A stretch of 33,431 bases of DNA, taken from the NCBI GenBank assembly GCA_900299315.1, contig OMJI01000280.1, forward strand, positions 1-33,431, in the 5' to 3' direction. This stretch comes from Verrucomicrobiota bacterium. Lineage in GTDB: Bacteria; Verrucomicrobiota; Verrucomicrobiia; Palsa-1439. The number at the start of each line of letters is the position of its first letter. The first letter of the stretch is position 1. The translations under genes were made by a program, and so were the position numbers. Shown piece after piece: positions 16,371 through 23,083 of the stretch. A model generated the notes under the pieces. The model saw only the letters and a program-made list of their open reading frames with translations. It ran no database searches and had not been told where the DNA came from.

Positions 16371-17170
16371 GTCTGCAAGTCGCGCACGACCAAACTCATG
16401 GAAGGGTATCGACGTGGCATGTCCTTTTCAAGACATTTGAGGATTACCCGCTCCAAAGCCACCGGGCAATCAGGCGCACGTTGCCGCGGCGGGACGATGT
16501 GCTCGTTGAACTTCATGTACTTCTCGACGAGTTCATCCCGGCTACTGGTCATCACCGGCTTCTTGCCGGTGACCAGCTCGTAGGCCGTGATGCCGAAGGC
16601 GAAAATGTCAGCGCGTTCGTCGAACGGTTGTCGGGCGATTTGCTCGGGTGACCAATAGGCCGGTGTGCCAGACGTTCCGTTGTGTCGCTCCGGTTCCTTG
16701 GGGCGGGGAATCGCCAGGTCAAAATCAATGATCTTCGGTTCGTAGGTTCGCGGGATGAGGACGTTCTCGGGCTTGAAGTCGAGATGGAGAAACCCGCGGT
16801 CGTGAATGTGGGCCAAGCCGGCGGCCATGCCCTGTAGGAGCCGATGCCGATTGGCTTTCAGCAGGGGATCAGCCCGGAGTAGGCGTTCTCGTAGGTTCGA
16901 GCCGTCCACAAACTCAAAGATGGCGAAGAACGTGTCGAGGAACTGACCGGAGCCGTGGAATTCGATGATGTTCGGATGGTTGAGCTTGGCGAGGACCTCG
17001 CAGCCCCACTGAAATTGCCGCAACCGCTTCCTGTCTTCCCGAAATTCCGGCAGCATCACCCGGAGGATGAAACGCTGGTCGCGCGAATCAGCAACCAGAT
17101 AGATATCCGCCATCCCGCCGTGATTGATCCGTTCGAGGACGGTAAACCCCGCAAATGTGCTACCAATCAT
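16367..17170 (-). CDS. Atypical Ser/Thr protein kinase-like protein (possible pseudokinase)
   Basis: A 267-residue cytoplasmic kinase domain without membrane segment or sensor domain. The glycine loop is INHGGMADIYLV. The ATP-anchoring lysine of the VAIK motif is replaced by Arg37 (FILRVML). By hand alignment the alpha-C glutamate position is Gly56, with Glu58 two residues away. The catalytic loop is HLDFKPEN (Asp131, Asn136), so HRD is changed to HLD, and DFG is DFD (Asp149). The activation segment ends GTPAYWSPEQ. Metal-binding and catalytic Asp are kept, so activity is possible but not assured. It leads the operon with the L,D-transpeptidase and accA, overlapping the former by ATGA. The ATG at 17170 is only about 9 bases from a possible -10 box. 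Confidence 0.85.
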   Translation of the reverse strand: MIGSTFAGFTVLERINHGGMADIYLVADSRDQRFILRVMLPEFREDRKRLRQFQWGCEVLAKLNHPNIIEFHGSGQFLDTFFAIFEFVDGSNLRERLLRADPLLKANRHRLLQGMAAGLAHIHDRGFLHLDFKPENVLIPRTYEPKIIDFDLAIPRPKEPERHNGTSGTPAYWSPEQIARQPFDERADIFAFGITAYELVTGKKPVMTSSRDELVEKYMKFNEHIVPPRQRAPDCPVALERVILKCLEKDMPRRYPSMSLVVRDLQT

Positions 17171-17178
17171 GGCTCGGC

Positions 17179-17207
17179 AGGGTAGCGAACGCGCGCAGCC
17201 AATGCAA
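17179..17207 (-). promoter_or_regulatory. Putative promoter of the kinase/transpeptidase/accA operon
   Basis: On the minus strand TTGCAT (17207-17202) and TACCCT (17184-17179) have a 17-base spacer. The start codon at 17170 would leave almost no leader, so the transcript would be nearly leaderless if this promoter is real. Confidence 0.3.
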
Positions 17208-17269
17208 TCGGCATTCCCGGTTGTCCTCTTGAAACGCTCTACTGAGCTCTGCTATAAGGGAAGGGCTTC

Positions 17270-17635
17270 GTGAGGACATACGGCTACATCCTTTGCATAG
17301 TTTACTTGGTGCTCAAGACCTACGCGCGTTTTTACCTCTACCAATCCGTTCACGCCCGGCCGGCGATGACCCGTTCCAACGAGGCGCTGCAAATAATGGA
17401 TGTGGCGAGTTGGTTGGCGTTGAGCGGGGCGTTCTTCTTCATTCTCCGGCCGGAACGACCGCTGTCGACCATAATTCTTACCGTGGTCTTGGCGGTTTAT
17501 GACCCGGTGGCCCGGTTTGTCTTTCTGCGGATGGAAGTACGGCGAATGCAGTTACAGTCACCCAACCGGAAATGGCATTACCGGGACGCTCGCCGGCATG
17601 TGCGGCGGCGCGCCGTCAACGCCATGTTCCACTAA
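17270..17635 (+). CDS. Small membrane protein of unknown function
   Basis: The 121-residue product has about three hydrophobic segments, near residues 5-25, 44-60 and 65-88, and a strongly basic C-terminus (RKWHYRDARRHVRRRAV) that should stay in the cytoplasm. No family is recognised. The start is a GTG at 17270 with AAGGG about five bases ahead. The TAA stop overlaps the TAG stop of MTA phosphorylase on the other strand (shared CTAA), so the genes are tail to tail without spacer or terminator. Confidence 0.65.
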   Translation: MRTYGYILCIVYLVLKTYARFYLYQSVHARPAMTRSNEALQIMDVASWLALSGAFFFILRPERPLSTIILTVVLAVYDPVARFVFLRMEVRRMQLQSPNRKWHYRDARRHVRRRAVNAMFH

Positions 17636-18486
17636 ACGTATTTTCCGATCAGCAGTTGCAGCTTCTTCTTTGTGGCCGGTCGCATGGCCTTCCGGTCGGT
17701 CATGACGGCGGCGGATAAGGCGTGGTGACACGAACAGTCAGCCTTTGCATCGAGGGCACCGACAGCGGCGCGGACAATTTCTTGGGCCATTCGAGAGTTC
17801 TGCTTCAGCGTGTTGATGACCATCTCCACCGTGACGGCGTCGTGGCCGGGGTGCCAGCAATCGTAGTCCGTCACCATTGCCATCGTCGCATAACACAACT
17901 CCGCCTCGCGGGCGCACCGGGCTTCGCCGAGGTTGGTCATCCCAATCACGTCCCAGCCTTGTGCCCGGTGGAAGTGCGACTCCGCGCGTGTGGAGAACGC
18001 CGGGCCTTCCATGTTCACGTAGGTGCCGCCGTCGTGCGCCGTCGCACCGGCTTTGCGGGCGCATTTCAGTAAGGTTTGGCGGACGTCGGAACAAACCGGG
18101 TCGGCGAATGCCACGTGAGCGACCACGCCGTCGCCAAAGAAAGTGAAGTCCGCGTTGCGCTTTGTCCGGTCGAAGAACTGGTCCACCAACACTACATCCG
18201 TCGGCTTGTAAGCCTCCTTCAAGCTGCCGACGGCGCTCACGCTGATGATTCGGGATACGCCGAGTTTCTTCATGCCATAGATGTTAGCCCGGTGATTCAA
18301 CTCGCTGGGAAGAATCCGGTGACCTCGTCCGTGGCGGGGAAGAAAGACCACATCCTTACCGGCTAGTTTGCCGGTGAGGTACTGGTCCGAAGGTTTCCCG
18401 AAGGGGGTGGTCACCGTAACCCAGCGCTGCCCGGTAAAACCTTCCACTCCATACAAACCACTGCCGCCGATGATTCCGATTTTCAT
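17632..18486 (-). CDS. mtnP: S-methyl-5'-thioadenosine phosphorylase
   Basis: Splits methylthioadenosine with phosphate to adenine and methylthioribose-1-phosphate, the first step of methionine salvage. The 284-residue product shows IGIIGGSGLY, PRHGRGHRILPSELNHRANIYG, the substrate-binding YVNMEGPAFSTRAES and MTNLGEARCAREAELCYATMAMVTDYDCW in outline. These features separate MTAP from purine nucleoside phosphorylase. The frame is open far upstream, but ATG 18486 is where homology begins. Methylthioadenosine comes from spermidine synthase and other SAM-using reactions, not from homospermidine synthase, so the link to the polyamine operon at 1-2424 is only indirect. Confidence 0.93.
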   Translation of the reverse strand: MKIGIIGGSGLYGVEGFTGQRWVTVTTPFGKPSDQYLTGKLAGKDVVFLPRHGRGHRILPSELNHRANIYGMKKLGVSRIISVSAVGSLKEAYKPTDVVLVDQFFDRTKRNADFTFFGDGVVAHVAFADPVCSDVRQTLLKCARKAGATAHDGGTYVNMEGPAFSTRAESHFHRAQGWDVIGMTNLGEARCAREAELCYATMAMVTDYDCWHPGHDAVTVEMVINTLKQNSRMAQEIVRAAVGALDAKADCSCHHALSAAVMTDRKAMRPATKKKLQLLIGKYV

Positions 18487-18624
18487 GTCGCAACGAATAC
18501 TCCCGGCGTTCACAGATGCGCAAGCCGGGAAACGTTTTTGAACAGAAATGAGGATGAGGAGTGTGGATGGTGCAGGTGCTGATGCTGCGCCGCCCGTGGC
18601 ACTTGGGCTGCTAATTTTGATCTT

Positions 18625-19047
18625 ATGCGCGCATACAGGGAAACCAGACGGAAGAAGATTGCGGTGGTGGCAGAGGATGACGACCGAGTGGGCAGTTTGG
18701 TGGAGGAACTTCTCAAGGAAATCGGCTTCGAGACCCACCGGGCTGCGGATGGCGTCACGGCGATTAACGAGATTCTGGAACGAAAACCAGACGTACTGAT
18801 TTTGGATCTCGTGTTGCCACGCCTGCGCGGTCAGGAAATTTGCGCCATGGTGCGGAAAAGCCCGACGGTGAATCGGACGGCGATTGTTGTGATCTCCGGT
18901 AATGTTGAGGCGGATTCGAAGGCGGATTTGTTCCGGTTGGGCGCAGATGATTTTGTCTCCAAGCCGTTCCAGACCGATGAACTGACGGCCCGCGTCCAGG
19001 CGGTCTATCACCGGGCGCAACACCGGGCGCACACCATCACTGAGTGA
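18625..19047 (+). CDS. Single-domain response regulator (REC domain only)
   Basis: The 140-residue protein is a receiver domain without output domain. The acidic pocket is AEDDDR, the phosphoacceptor is the Asp in LILDLVLPR, the switch Ser is in VVISGN, and the conserved Lys is in VSKPF. Relatives act in phosphorelays or by binding partner proteins; no histidine kinase lies nearby. There is no clear ribosome-binding site ahead of ATG 18625. The gene is divergent from MTA phosphorylase across 138 bases. That gap holds an inverted repeat CCCGGC/GCCGGG (18500-18527) that may belong to the control region. Confidence 0.88.
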   Translation: MRAYRETRRKKIAVVAEDDDRVGSLVEELLKEIGFETHRAADGVTAINEILERKPDVLILDLVLPRLRGQEICAMVRKSPTVNRTAIVVISGNVEADSKADLFRLGADDFVSKPFQTDELTARVQAVYHRAQHRAHTITE

Positions 19048-19050
19048 GCT

Positions 19051-19080
19051 TTGGACATTTCCCGGGCACTGCGTTAGTAT
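19051..19080 (+). promoter_or_regulatory. Putative promoter of the hibernation factor gene
   Basis: TTGGAC (19051-19056) and TAGTAT (19075-19080) with an 18-base spacer, followed by a GGAGGAAGG ribosome site and ATG 19101. By eye only. Confidence 0.35.
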
Positions 19081-19100
19081 CCGGCGGAGGAAGGTGATTC

Positions 19101-19427
19101 ATGGATATTCTTATTCACGCTGACGGGCTCACCATTAACGACGACTTGCGCGATGCCATCGAGGGCAAGATTGGCCACGTGGAGCAGTTTGCGCCGCGGG
19201 CCGTCCGCACCCGGGTGTACTTACGCAAGACCAGTGCGCACGTCTCGACCCGGCAATACTCCGTGCGCGTTCTGTGCGAGGTGCCCGGCAAGGATGTGAG
19301 TTGTGAGCAATTCGGCCCGGACGTGTTGTCGGCCGTGGATGTTGTCGCCGGCAAGATCGAACGTCTGCTGCGAAAGCAGAAAACCTCCCGGCTGGCCAAG
19401 CGCGCCAAGGGGCCGCACCGGGATTAG
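19101..19427 (+). CDS. hpf: Ribosome hibernation promoting factor, short form (HPF/RaiA family)
   Basis: The 108-residue protein binds the small ribosomal subunit in stationary phase. The N-terminal MDILIHADGLTINDDLRDAIEGKIGHVEQF and the later AVDVVAGKIERLLRKQKTS are the two helices of the beta-alpha-beta-beta-beta-alpha fold. It lacks the C-terminal dimerisation domain of long HPF, so it should act like the gamma-proteobacterial short form or YfiA. A strong ribosome site precedes ATG 19101. Its TAG overlaps the stop of the HAD gene on the other strand. Confidence 0.85.
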   Translation: MDILIHADGLTINDDLRDAIEGKIGHVEQFAPRAVRTRVYLRKTSAHVSTRQYSVRVLCEVPGKDVSCEQFGPDVLSAVDVVAGKIERLLRKQKTSRLAKRAKGPHRD

Positions 19428-20104
19428 GCGAAGTGCCCGGCTAATTGGCCGAAGTTTTCGAGGATCAGCGTCTCGCCACCATTCGGGCTGATTTCCTCCA
19501 GCTCATGGTGCCAGGTGGTGTGGTAGGGAATGAATACCGTGTTGAGGCCGGCCGCTTTGGCCGGGTTGATGTCGCTGCGCGGTGAATTTCCAATCATCCA
19601 CGTGTTGCCGGGATTGAGTTGATGGCGGGCGACAATCTCCCGGTAGGTGGCTACCAGTTTCTCGAAGACCACCTCGGTAGCGTGGAAATAGTTTGCGAGC
19701 CCGGAGCGCTCCAGCTTGCCGAGTTGTTCGTCGTGCTGCCCCTTGGTAACAAGGATCAGCCGGTTGCGCTCGTGGAGAAGGGGGAGTGTTTCGCGGACGC
19801 CCGGCATGAACTCGATCGGATAATGCCGGATCCAGAGTTCCTTTCCGGTAATCCACGGTTCGAGGTCAGTGACGCCCAGCTCACAAGCCGCTTCGTGGAG
19901 GGATTTGCAGAAGGCGTTGCTTCCGTAGCCGGTCAACTTGATGTTGCGCTGCTCGGTGTCCCAGAGCACTTGCTGCGCTCGCTCTTCGGGGATGCCGCGG
20001 TCTCGCAGGCGGGCGAAGAACTCCGACGCGACCTGCTCGAAGTAGATGTTGTTCTCCCAGAGTGTGTCGTCAGCGTCGATGAGGAGTGTGCGGGTGGTTG
20101 ACAT
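19424..20104 (-). CDS. HAD-superfamily hydrolase
   Basis: The 226-residue protein has the HAD motif I LLIDADDTLW (nucleophile and acid/base Asp), motif II ILVTKG, a Lys in VFEKLVATY, and motif IV MIGNSPRSDINPAKAAG. A helical cap lies between motifs I and II, as in C1-cap phosphatases such as phosphoglycolate phosphatase or YjjG-like nucleotidases. The substrate is unknown. Its start is only 29 bases from the start of frr on the other strand, so promoters of each gene must overlap or lie within the other gene. The 3' end overlaps hpf tail to tail. Confidence 0.85.
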   Translation of the reverse strand: MSTTRTLLIDADDTLWENNIYFEQVASEFFARLRDRGIPEERAQQVLWDTEQRNIKLTGYGSNAFCKSLHEAACELGVTDLEPWITGKELWIRHYPIEFMPGVRETLPLLHERNRLILVTKGQHDEQLGKLERSGLANYFHATEVVFEKLVATYREIVARHQLNPGNTWMIGNSPRSDINPAKAAGLNTVFIPYHTTWHHELEEISPNGGETLILENFGQLAGHFA

Positions 20105-20133
20105 CGCGACGCGGAGTTTTTAATCTGCGCGCC

Positions 20134-20694
20134 ATGAGCTTGCAAGCTGTCCTCGACGAGATGGAAGAGAAGATGATGAAGACCTTGGAGGTCGTGCACA
20201 ACGAGTTCTCCACCGTGCGCACCGGCAAGGCGTCCACGTCATTGGTGGAGAACATCCAAGTGGAGGCCTACAGCGCACACATGCGGTTGCGCGAGGTCGC
20301 CGGCATCTCGACCCCCGAGCCGCGATTGATCGTAATTCAGCCGTGGGATGCGACGTTGGTGCAGGCGATTGCGCACGCCATCCAAAAATCTGAACTGGGA
20401 ATCAACCCGGTCGTCGACGGAAAAATCATTCGCATCCCGATTCCGCAACTCGATCAGGAGCGGCGCCGGGAGCTTGATAAGGTCTGCAAGAAACTCGCCG
20501 AGGATGGCCGGATTGCCGTTCGCAACGAGCGCCGGCAGGGAATGGAAGCCGCCAAGAAACTCCAGAAGGACGGCAAGATTACCGAGGACGATTTGAAGCA
20601 CGCCGAGAAAGAAATCCAGCAGAAGACGGACGAGTACATCAAGGAAATCGACACCACGCTCGCCCACAAGGAGAAGGAAATCCTTTCGGTGTAA
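20134..20694 (+). CDS. frr: Ribosome recycling factor
   Basis: Splits post-termination ribosomes together with EF-G. The 186-residue product has the RRF signature throughout: VVHNEFSTVRTGKAS, ISTPEPRLIVIQPWD, IQKSELGINPVVDG, IRIPIPQLDQERRREL and AVRNERRQG. ATG 20134 is chosen by homology; the frame is open upstream. In many bacteria frr follows pyrH, but here it is separate and divergent from a HAD gene only 29 bases away. Confidence 0.97.
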   Translation: MSLQAVLDEMEEKMMKTLEVVHNEFSTVRTGKASTSLVENIQVEAYSAHMRLREVAGISTPEPRLIVIQPWDATLVQAIAHAIQKSELGINPVVDGKIIRIPIPQLDQERRRELDKVCKKLAEDGRIAVRNERRQGMEAAKKLQKDGKITEDDLKHAEKEIQQKTDEYIKEIDTTLAHKEKEILSV

Positions 20695-20718
20695 GCGCAG
20701 CCACCGGCGGCTGATTTC

Positions 20719-20746
20719 TTGTGTTTTGGAGCCGCTGTGATACTCT
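20719..20746 (+). promoter_or_regulatory. Putative promoter of the TPR/LysM lipoprotein operon
   Basis: TTGTGT (20719-20724) and TACTCT (20741-20746) with a 16-base spacer, the same layout as ahead of the tRNA at 8037. By eye only. Confidence 0.4.
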
Positions 20747-20748
20747 CT

Positions 20749-20774
20749 CCTGACGAACCTCGTCAGGACAAGGA
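20749..20774 (+). promoter_or_regulatory. Leader hairpin and ribosome site of the TPR/LysM lipoprotein gene
   Basis: CCTGACG (20749-20755) and CGTCAGG (20761-20767) make a perfect 7-bp stem with loop AACCT. AAGGA follows three bases later, directly touching ATG 20775. The hairpin plus unusually close ribosome site could limit translation. Confidence 0.4.
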
Positions 20775-21515
20775 ATGCGAGATAACATTTTGAGCCGGTT
20801 GTCTTTGGGTCTGCTTTTCGCCTGCCTCTGCACCTTGTTTGCCGGGTGTAACTCGGGGCTGAATCAACTCTCCGAAGAAGATCGCAACCCCTACGCCCTG
20901 AAGGCCAAGGAAATGGTACAAGACCGCGACTTCCGGGGGGCTGCTGAACTCTACCGGAAAGCCCTGCGCGTGAATCCCGAGCTGGCCAATATCCACCTCG
21001 AACTCGGCCTGCTCTACGACGACAAGCTCGGCGACCCGATCTCGGCGATCTACCACTACCGGCAGTATCTGGAATTGAAGCCGGACTCTCCCAAACGCCC
21101 GTTGGTCGAGAATTTCATCGATCGCGCCAAGCTCAACCTCATCGCCAAGATTCCGCAAGCACCCCTCGCCGAGCCCGGTGACTTGGCGCGGATTCAGTCC
21201 GAGAAAGCGGCGTTGCTGCAGGAGAACGCCACGCTTCAGCAACGGGTATCGGAATTGGAGAAGGCGCTGGCAGGTCAGCCGGTCGCCGCAGCGCCGCAAC
21301 CCCCGGCTCCGCCGCCGGTGAGCACCCCGACCGAGCCGCCGGTGGCCCGGCCGACAGTGCGGACGCATACGGTGCAGAAGAGCGATACCTTGTACTCGCT
21401 GGCCGAAAAATATTACGGCTCGAAGTCCGACTGGGCGAAAATCTACGCTGCGAACCGGCAGACCATGCGGAGTCCGAACGAACTCAAGGTGGGCCAGCAG
21501 TTGGTGATTCCGTGA
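20775..21515 (+). CDS. TPR and LysM lipoprotein
   Basis: The 246-residue envelope protein starts with a lipoprotein signal (LLFACLCTLFAGC, Cys25). Tetratricopeptide-like repeats follow (ALKAKEMVQDRDFRGAAELYRKALRVNPELA; IYHYRQYLELKPDSP), then a coiled coil (ARIQSEKAALLQENATLQQRVSELEKAL in part) and a Pro-rich linker. A C-terminal LysM domain (HTVQKSDTLYSLAEKYYGSKSDWAKIYAANR in part, ending GQQLVIP) should bind peptidoglycan. The layout recalls cell-envelope scaffold proteins such as CpoB/YbgF but adds LysM. It probably heads the operon with the unknown at 21544 and the ABC transporter. Confidence 0.85.
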   Translation: MRDNILSRLSLGLLFACLCTLFAGCNSGLNQLSEEDRNPYALKAKEMVQDRDFRGAAELYRKALRVNPELANIHLELGLLYDDKLGDPISAIYHYRQYLELKPDSPKRPLVENFIDRAKLNLIAKIPQAPLAEPGDLARIQSEKAALLQENATLQQRVSELEKALAGQPVAAAPQPPAPPPVSTPTEPPVARPTVRTHTVQKSDTLYSLAEKYYGSKSDWAKIYAANRQTMRSPNELKVGQQLVIP

Positions 21516-21543
21516 AACCGGTGGGCGATCGCAAGCGGGCATC

Positions 21544-22344
21544 ATGATGGGGCGAATTACAGCGGCGGTGGTCGTGATCTTCTGGTTGGTGATGACCGGT
21601 GCGCTCGTGCGGCTTGAGTTCTTCCCGGAACCCATCGGCGTCAACGAAGTCCCGCCGGAGTTGGTGCTGCGAAAGATTTTCAACAATCCAGACTCCCCGG
21701 GCTTGAACGTGTTTTACCACGGCAGCCCGCTCGGCTTCTGCAAAGTTGAGTTCACTCCCATCTTCACCACGACCAACGAAGTTCCCGCTCGCCCCACGTC
21801 GTACCGGGTGCAGAGCGAGCTGACGCTCACCGTCCAAGGCGGGTTTCCCGCCAACCGGATCCGGCTGATCGGCGACAGTTATTTCAATTCCAAGTTTGAG
21901 ATGGAATCGTTCCATCTCCGGTCGGGCTTTGCCGAGAACCGCTTCGAGGTCCGGGGTGACGCCGCAAGCAACAAAGTGGTGCTCGACGTCGAGTTCGGCG
22001 AGTTTCGCGAGCACCGTGAACTGGAGTTCTCCCGGATCCAAGGCGCAGGGCTGGCCGGGGCGATGGGCGTGCCGGGGTTGTCGAGCTTCGGTTTGATCGG
22101 TGGTGTGCCGATGGGGCCCGGTGGCTTGGGGATGTCACAACCCAAGACGCGCATCTACCTTACCGACCTGCATGTCGGTGAAGCAAAGATGCAGGCCTAC
22201 CTCATCGACTCCCGGTTCGACGACACCCTCTGGTCCAAACTCTGGGTGAGTCAGCGCGGCGAGATTCTCAAAGTCGACACCTCGGTCGGCGTCACGATGG
22301 TCCAGAACATGTTTGCGCAGGATGGAATGCATGATACGGACTGA
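21544..22344 (+). CDS. Membrane-anchored protein of unknown function, linked to an ABC transporter
   Basis: The 266-residue protein has one N-terminal hydrophobic segment (ITAAVVVIFWLVMTGALVRL) and a long exported part predicted to be mostly beta strand. A Gly/Pro/Met-rich loop (GLAGAMGVPGLSSFGLIGGV in outline) lies near the middle. No family is recognised. It lies 28 bases after the LysM lipoprotein and overlaps the ABC ATPase gene by 14 bases, so it may be an accessory subunit of that transporter. Start ATG 21544 or the adjacent ATG 21547. Confidence 0.7.
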   Translation: MMGRITAAVVVIFWLVMTGALVRLEFFPEPIGVNEVPPELVLRKIFNNPDSPGLNVFYHGSPLGFCKVEFTPIFTTTNEVPARPTSYRVQSELTLTVQGGFPANRIRLIGDSYFNSKFEMESFHLRSGFAENRFEVRGDAASNKVVLDVEFGEFREHRELEFSRIQGAGLAGAMGVPGLSSFGLIGGVPMGPGGLGMSQPKTRIYLTDLHVGEAKMQAYLIDSRFDDTLWSKLWVSQRGEILKVDTSVGVTMVQNMFAQDGMHDTD

Positions 22345-23083
22345 ACAACTGACCAAGGCGTTTGGCGGCGTCCGGGCGGTTGACGGGCTGAACCTCGACA
22401 TCGCCGCCGGCGAGTTTTTCGCGTTCCTTGGTCCGAACGGAGCCGGCAAGACCACCACAATCAAGTTGCTGACCGGCTTGCTGAAACCGACATCGGGCCG
22501 GGCGTTGATCTGCGGTCATGACATCCAGCAAGCGCCGATGGAGGCCCGCAAACAGATCGCCTACGTGCCGGACCTGCCGTTCCTCTACGACAAGCTCGCG
22601 CCGCTGGAGTTCATGCATTTCATCGGTCAGCTCTACGGGATGGACCGGGCTATCGTCGAGCGCGCCTCGGCGGAACTGTTCGATGTCTTCGATCTGAACG
22701 GAACCCGGGAGAAGTTGATTGAGACACTCTCGCATGGGACCCGGCAGCGATTGGTCATCGCCTCCGCGTTGCTCCACAACCCGAAGGTCATCATCATCGA
22801 CGAGCCGATGGTTGGCTTGGACCCGCGCAGCGCACGGGTGGTGAAGGACGTTCTCAAGGAGCGCTCGCGGAACGGGGCTACCGTGTTCCTGTCCACGCAC
22901 ATTCTGCATGTCGCCGAGGAACTGGCCGACCGGATTGGAATTCTGAATCATGGCAAGCTCATCGCCGTGGGCACGATGGACGAATTGCGGGCGGCGAGTG
23001 GCGTTGTTGGCGCGCTGGAAGACGCGTTTCTCTCATTGACCCGCGAAGAAGAAGAAGCGCCTGTGGAGCCTGCCTCGGAATGA
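22331..23083 (+). CDS. ABC transporter ATP-binding protein
   Basis: The 250-residue ATPase has Walker A GPNGAGKTT, Walker B VIIIDEPMVGLDP and the H-loop LSTHIL. The signature motif is LSHGTRQRL instead of LSGGQ, and the Q-loop position reads YVPDLPFLYD with Asp where Gln is usual. Such variants occur in ABC-2-type exporters. A short acidic C-terminal tail follows. ATG 22331 lies inside the 3' end of the previous gene and its stop overlaps the permease start by ATGA. The cargo is unknown. Confidence 0.92.
   Translation: MIRTEQLTKAFGGVRAVDGLNLDIAAGEFFAFLGPNGAGKTTTIKLLTGLLKPTSGRALICGHDIQQAPMEARKQIAYVPDLPFLYDKLAPLEFMHFIGQLYGMDRAIVERASAELFDVFDLNGTREKLIETLSHGTRQRLVIASALLHNPKVIIIDEPMVGLDPRSARVVKDVLKERSRNGATVFLSTHILHVAEELADRIGILNHGKLIAVGTMDELRAASGVVGALEDAFLSLTREEEEAPVEPASE

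Noticed and set aside
18500-18527. CCCGGC/GCCGGG inverted repeat ahead of MTA phosphorylase as an operator
   Set aside because: Six-base arms in GC-rich DNA are expected by chance; no matching second site was found.
17632-19032. 466-codon minus frame that would extend MTA phosphorylase
   Set aside because: The first 180 codons run antisense through the response regulator; homology starts at ATG 18486.
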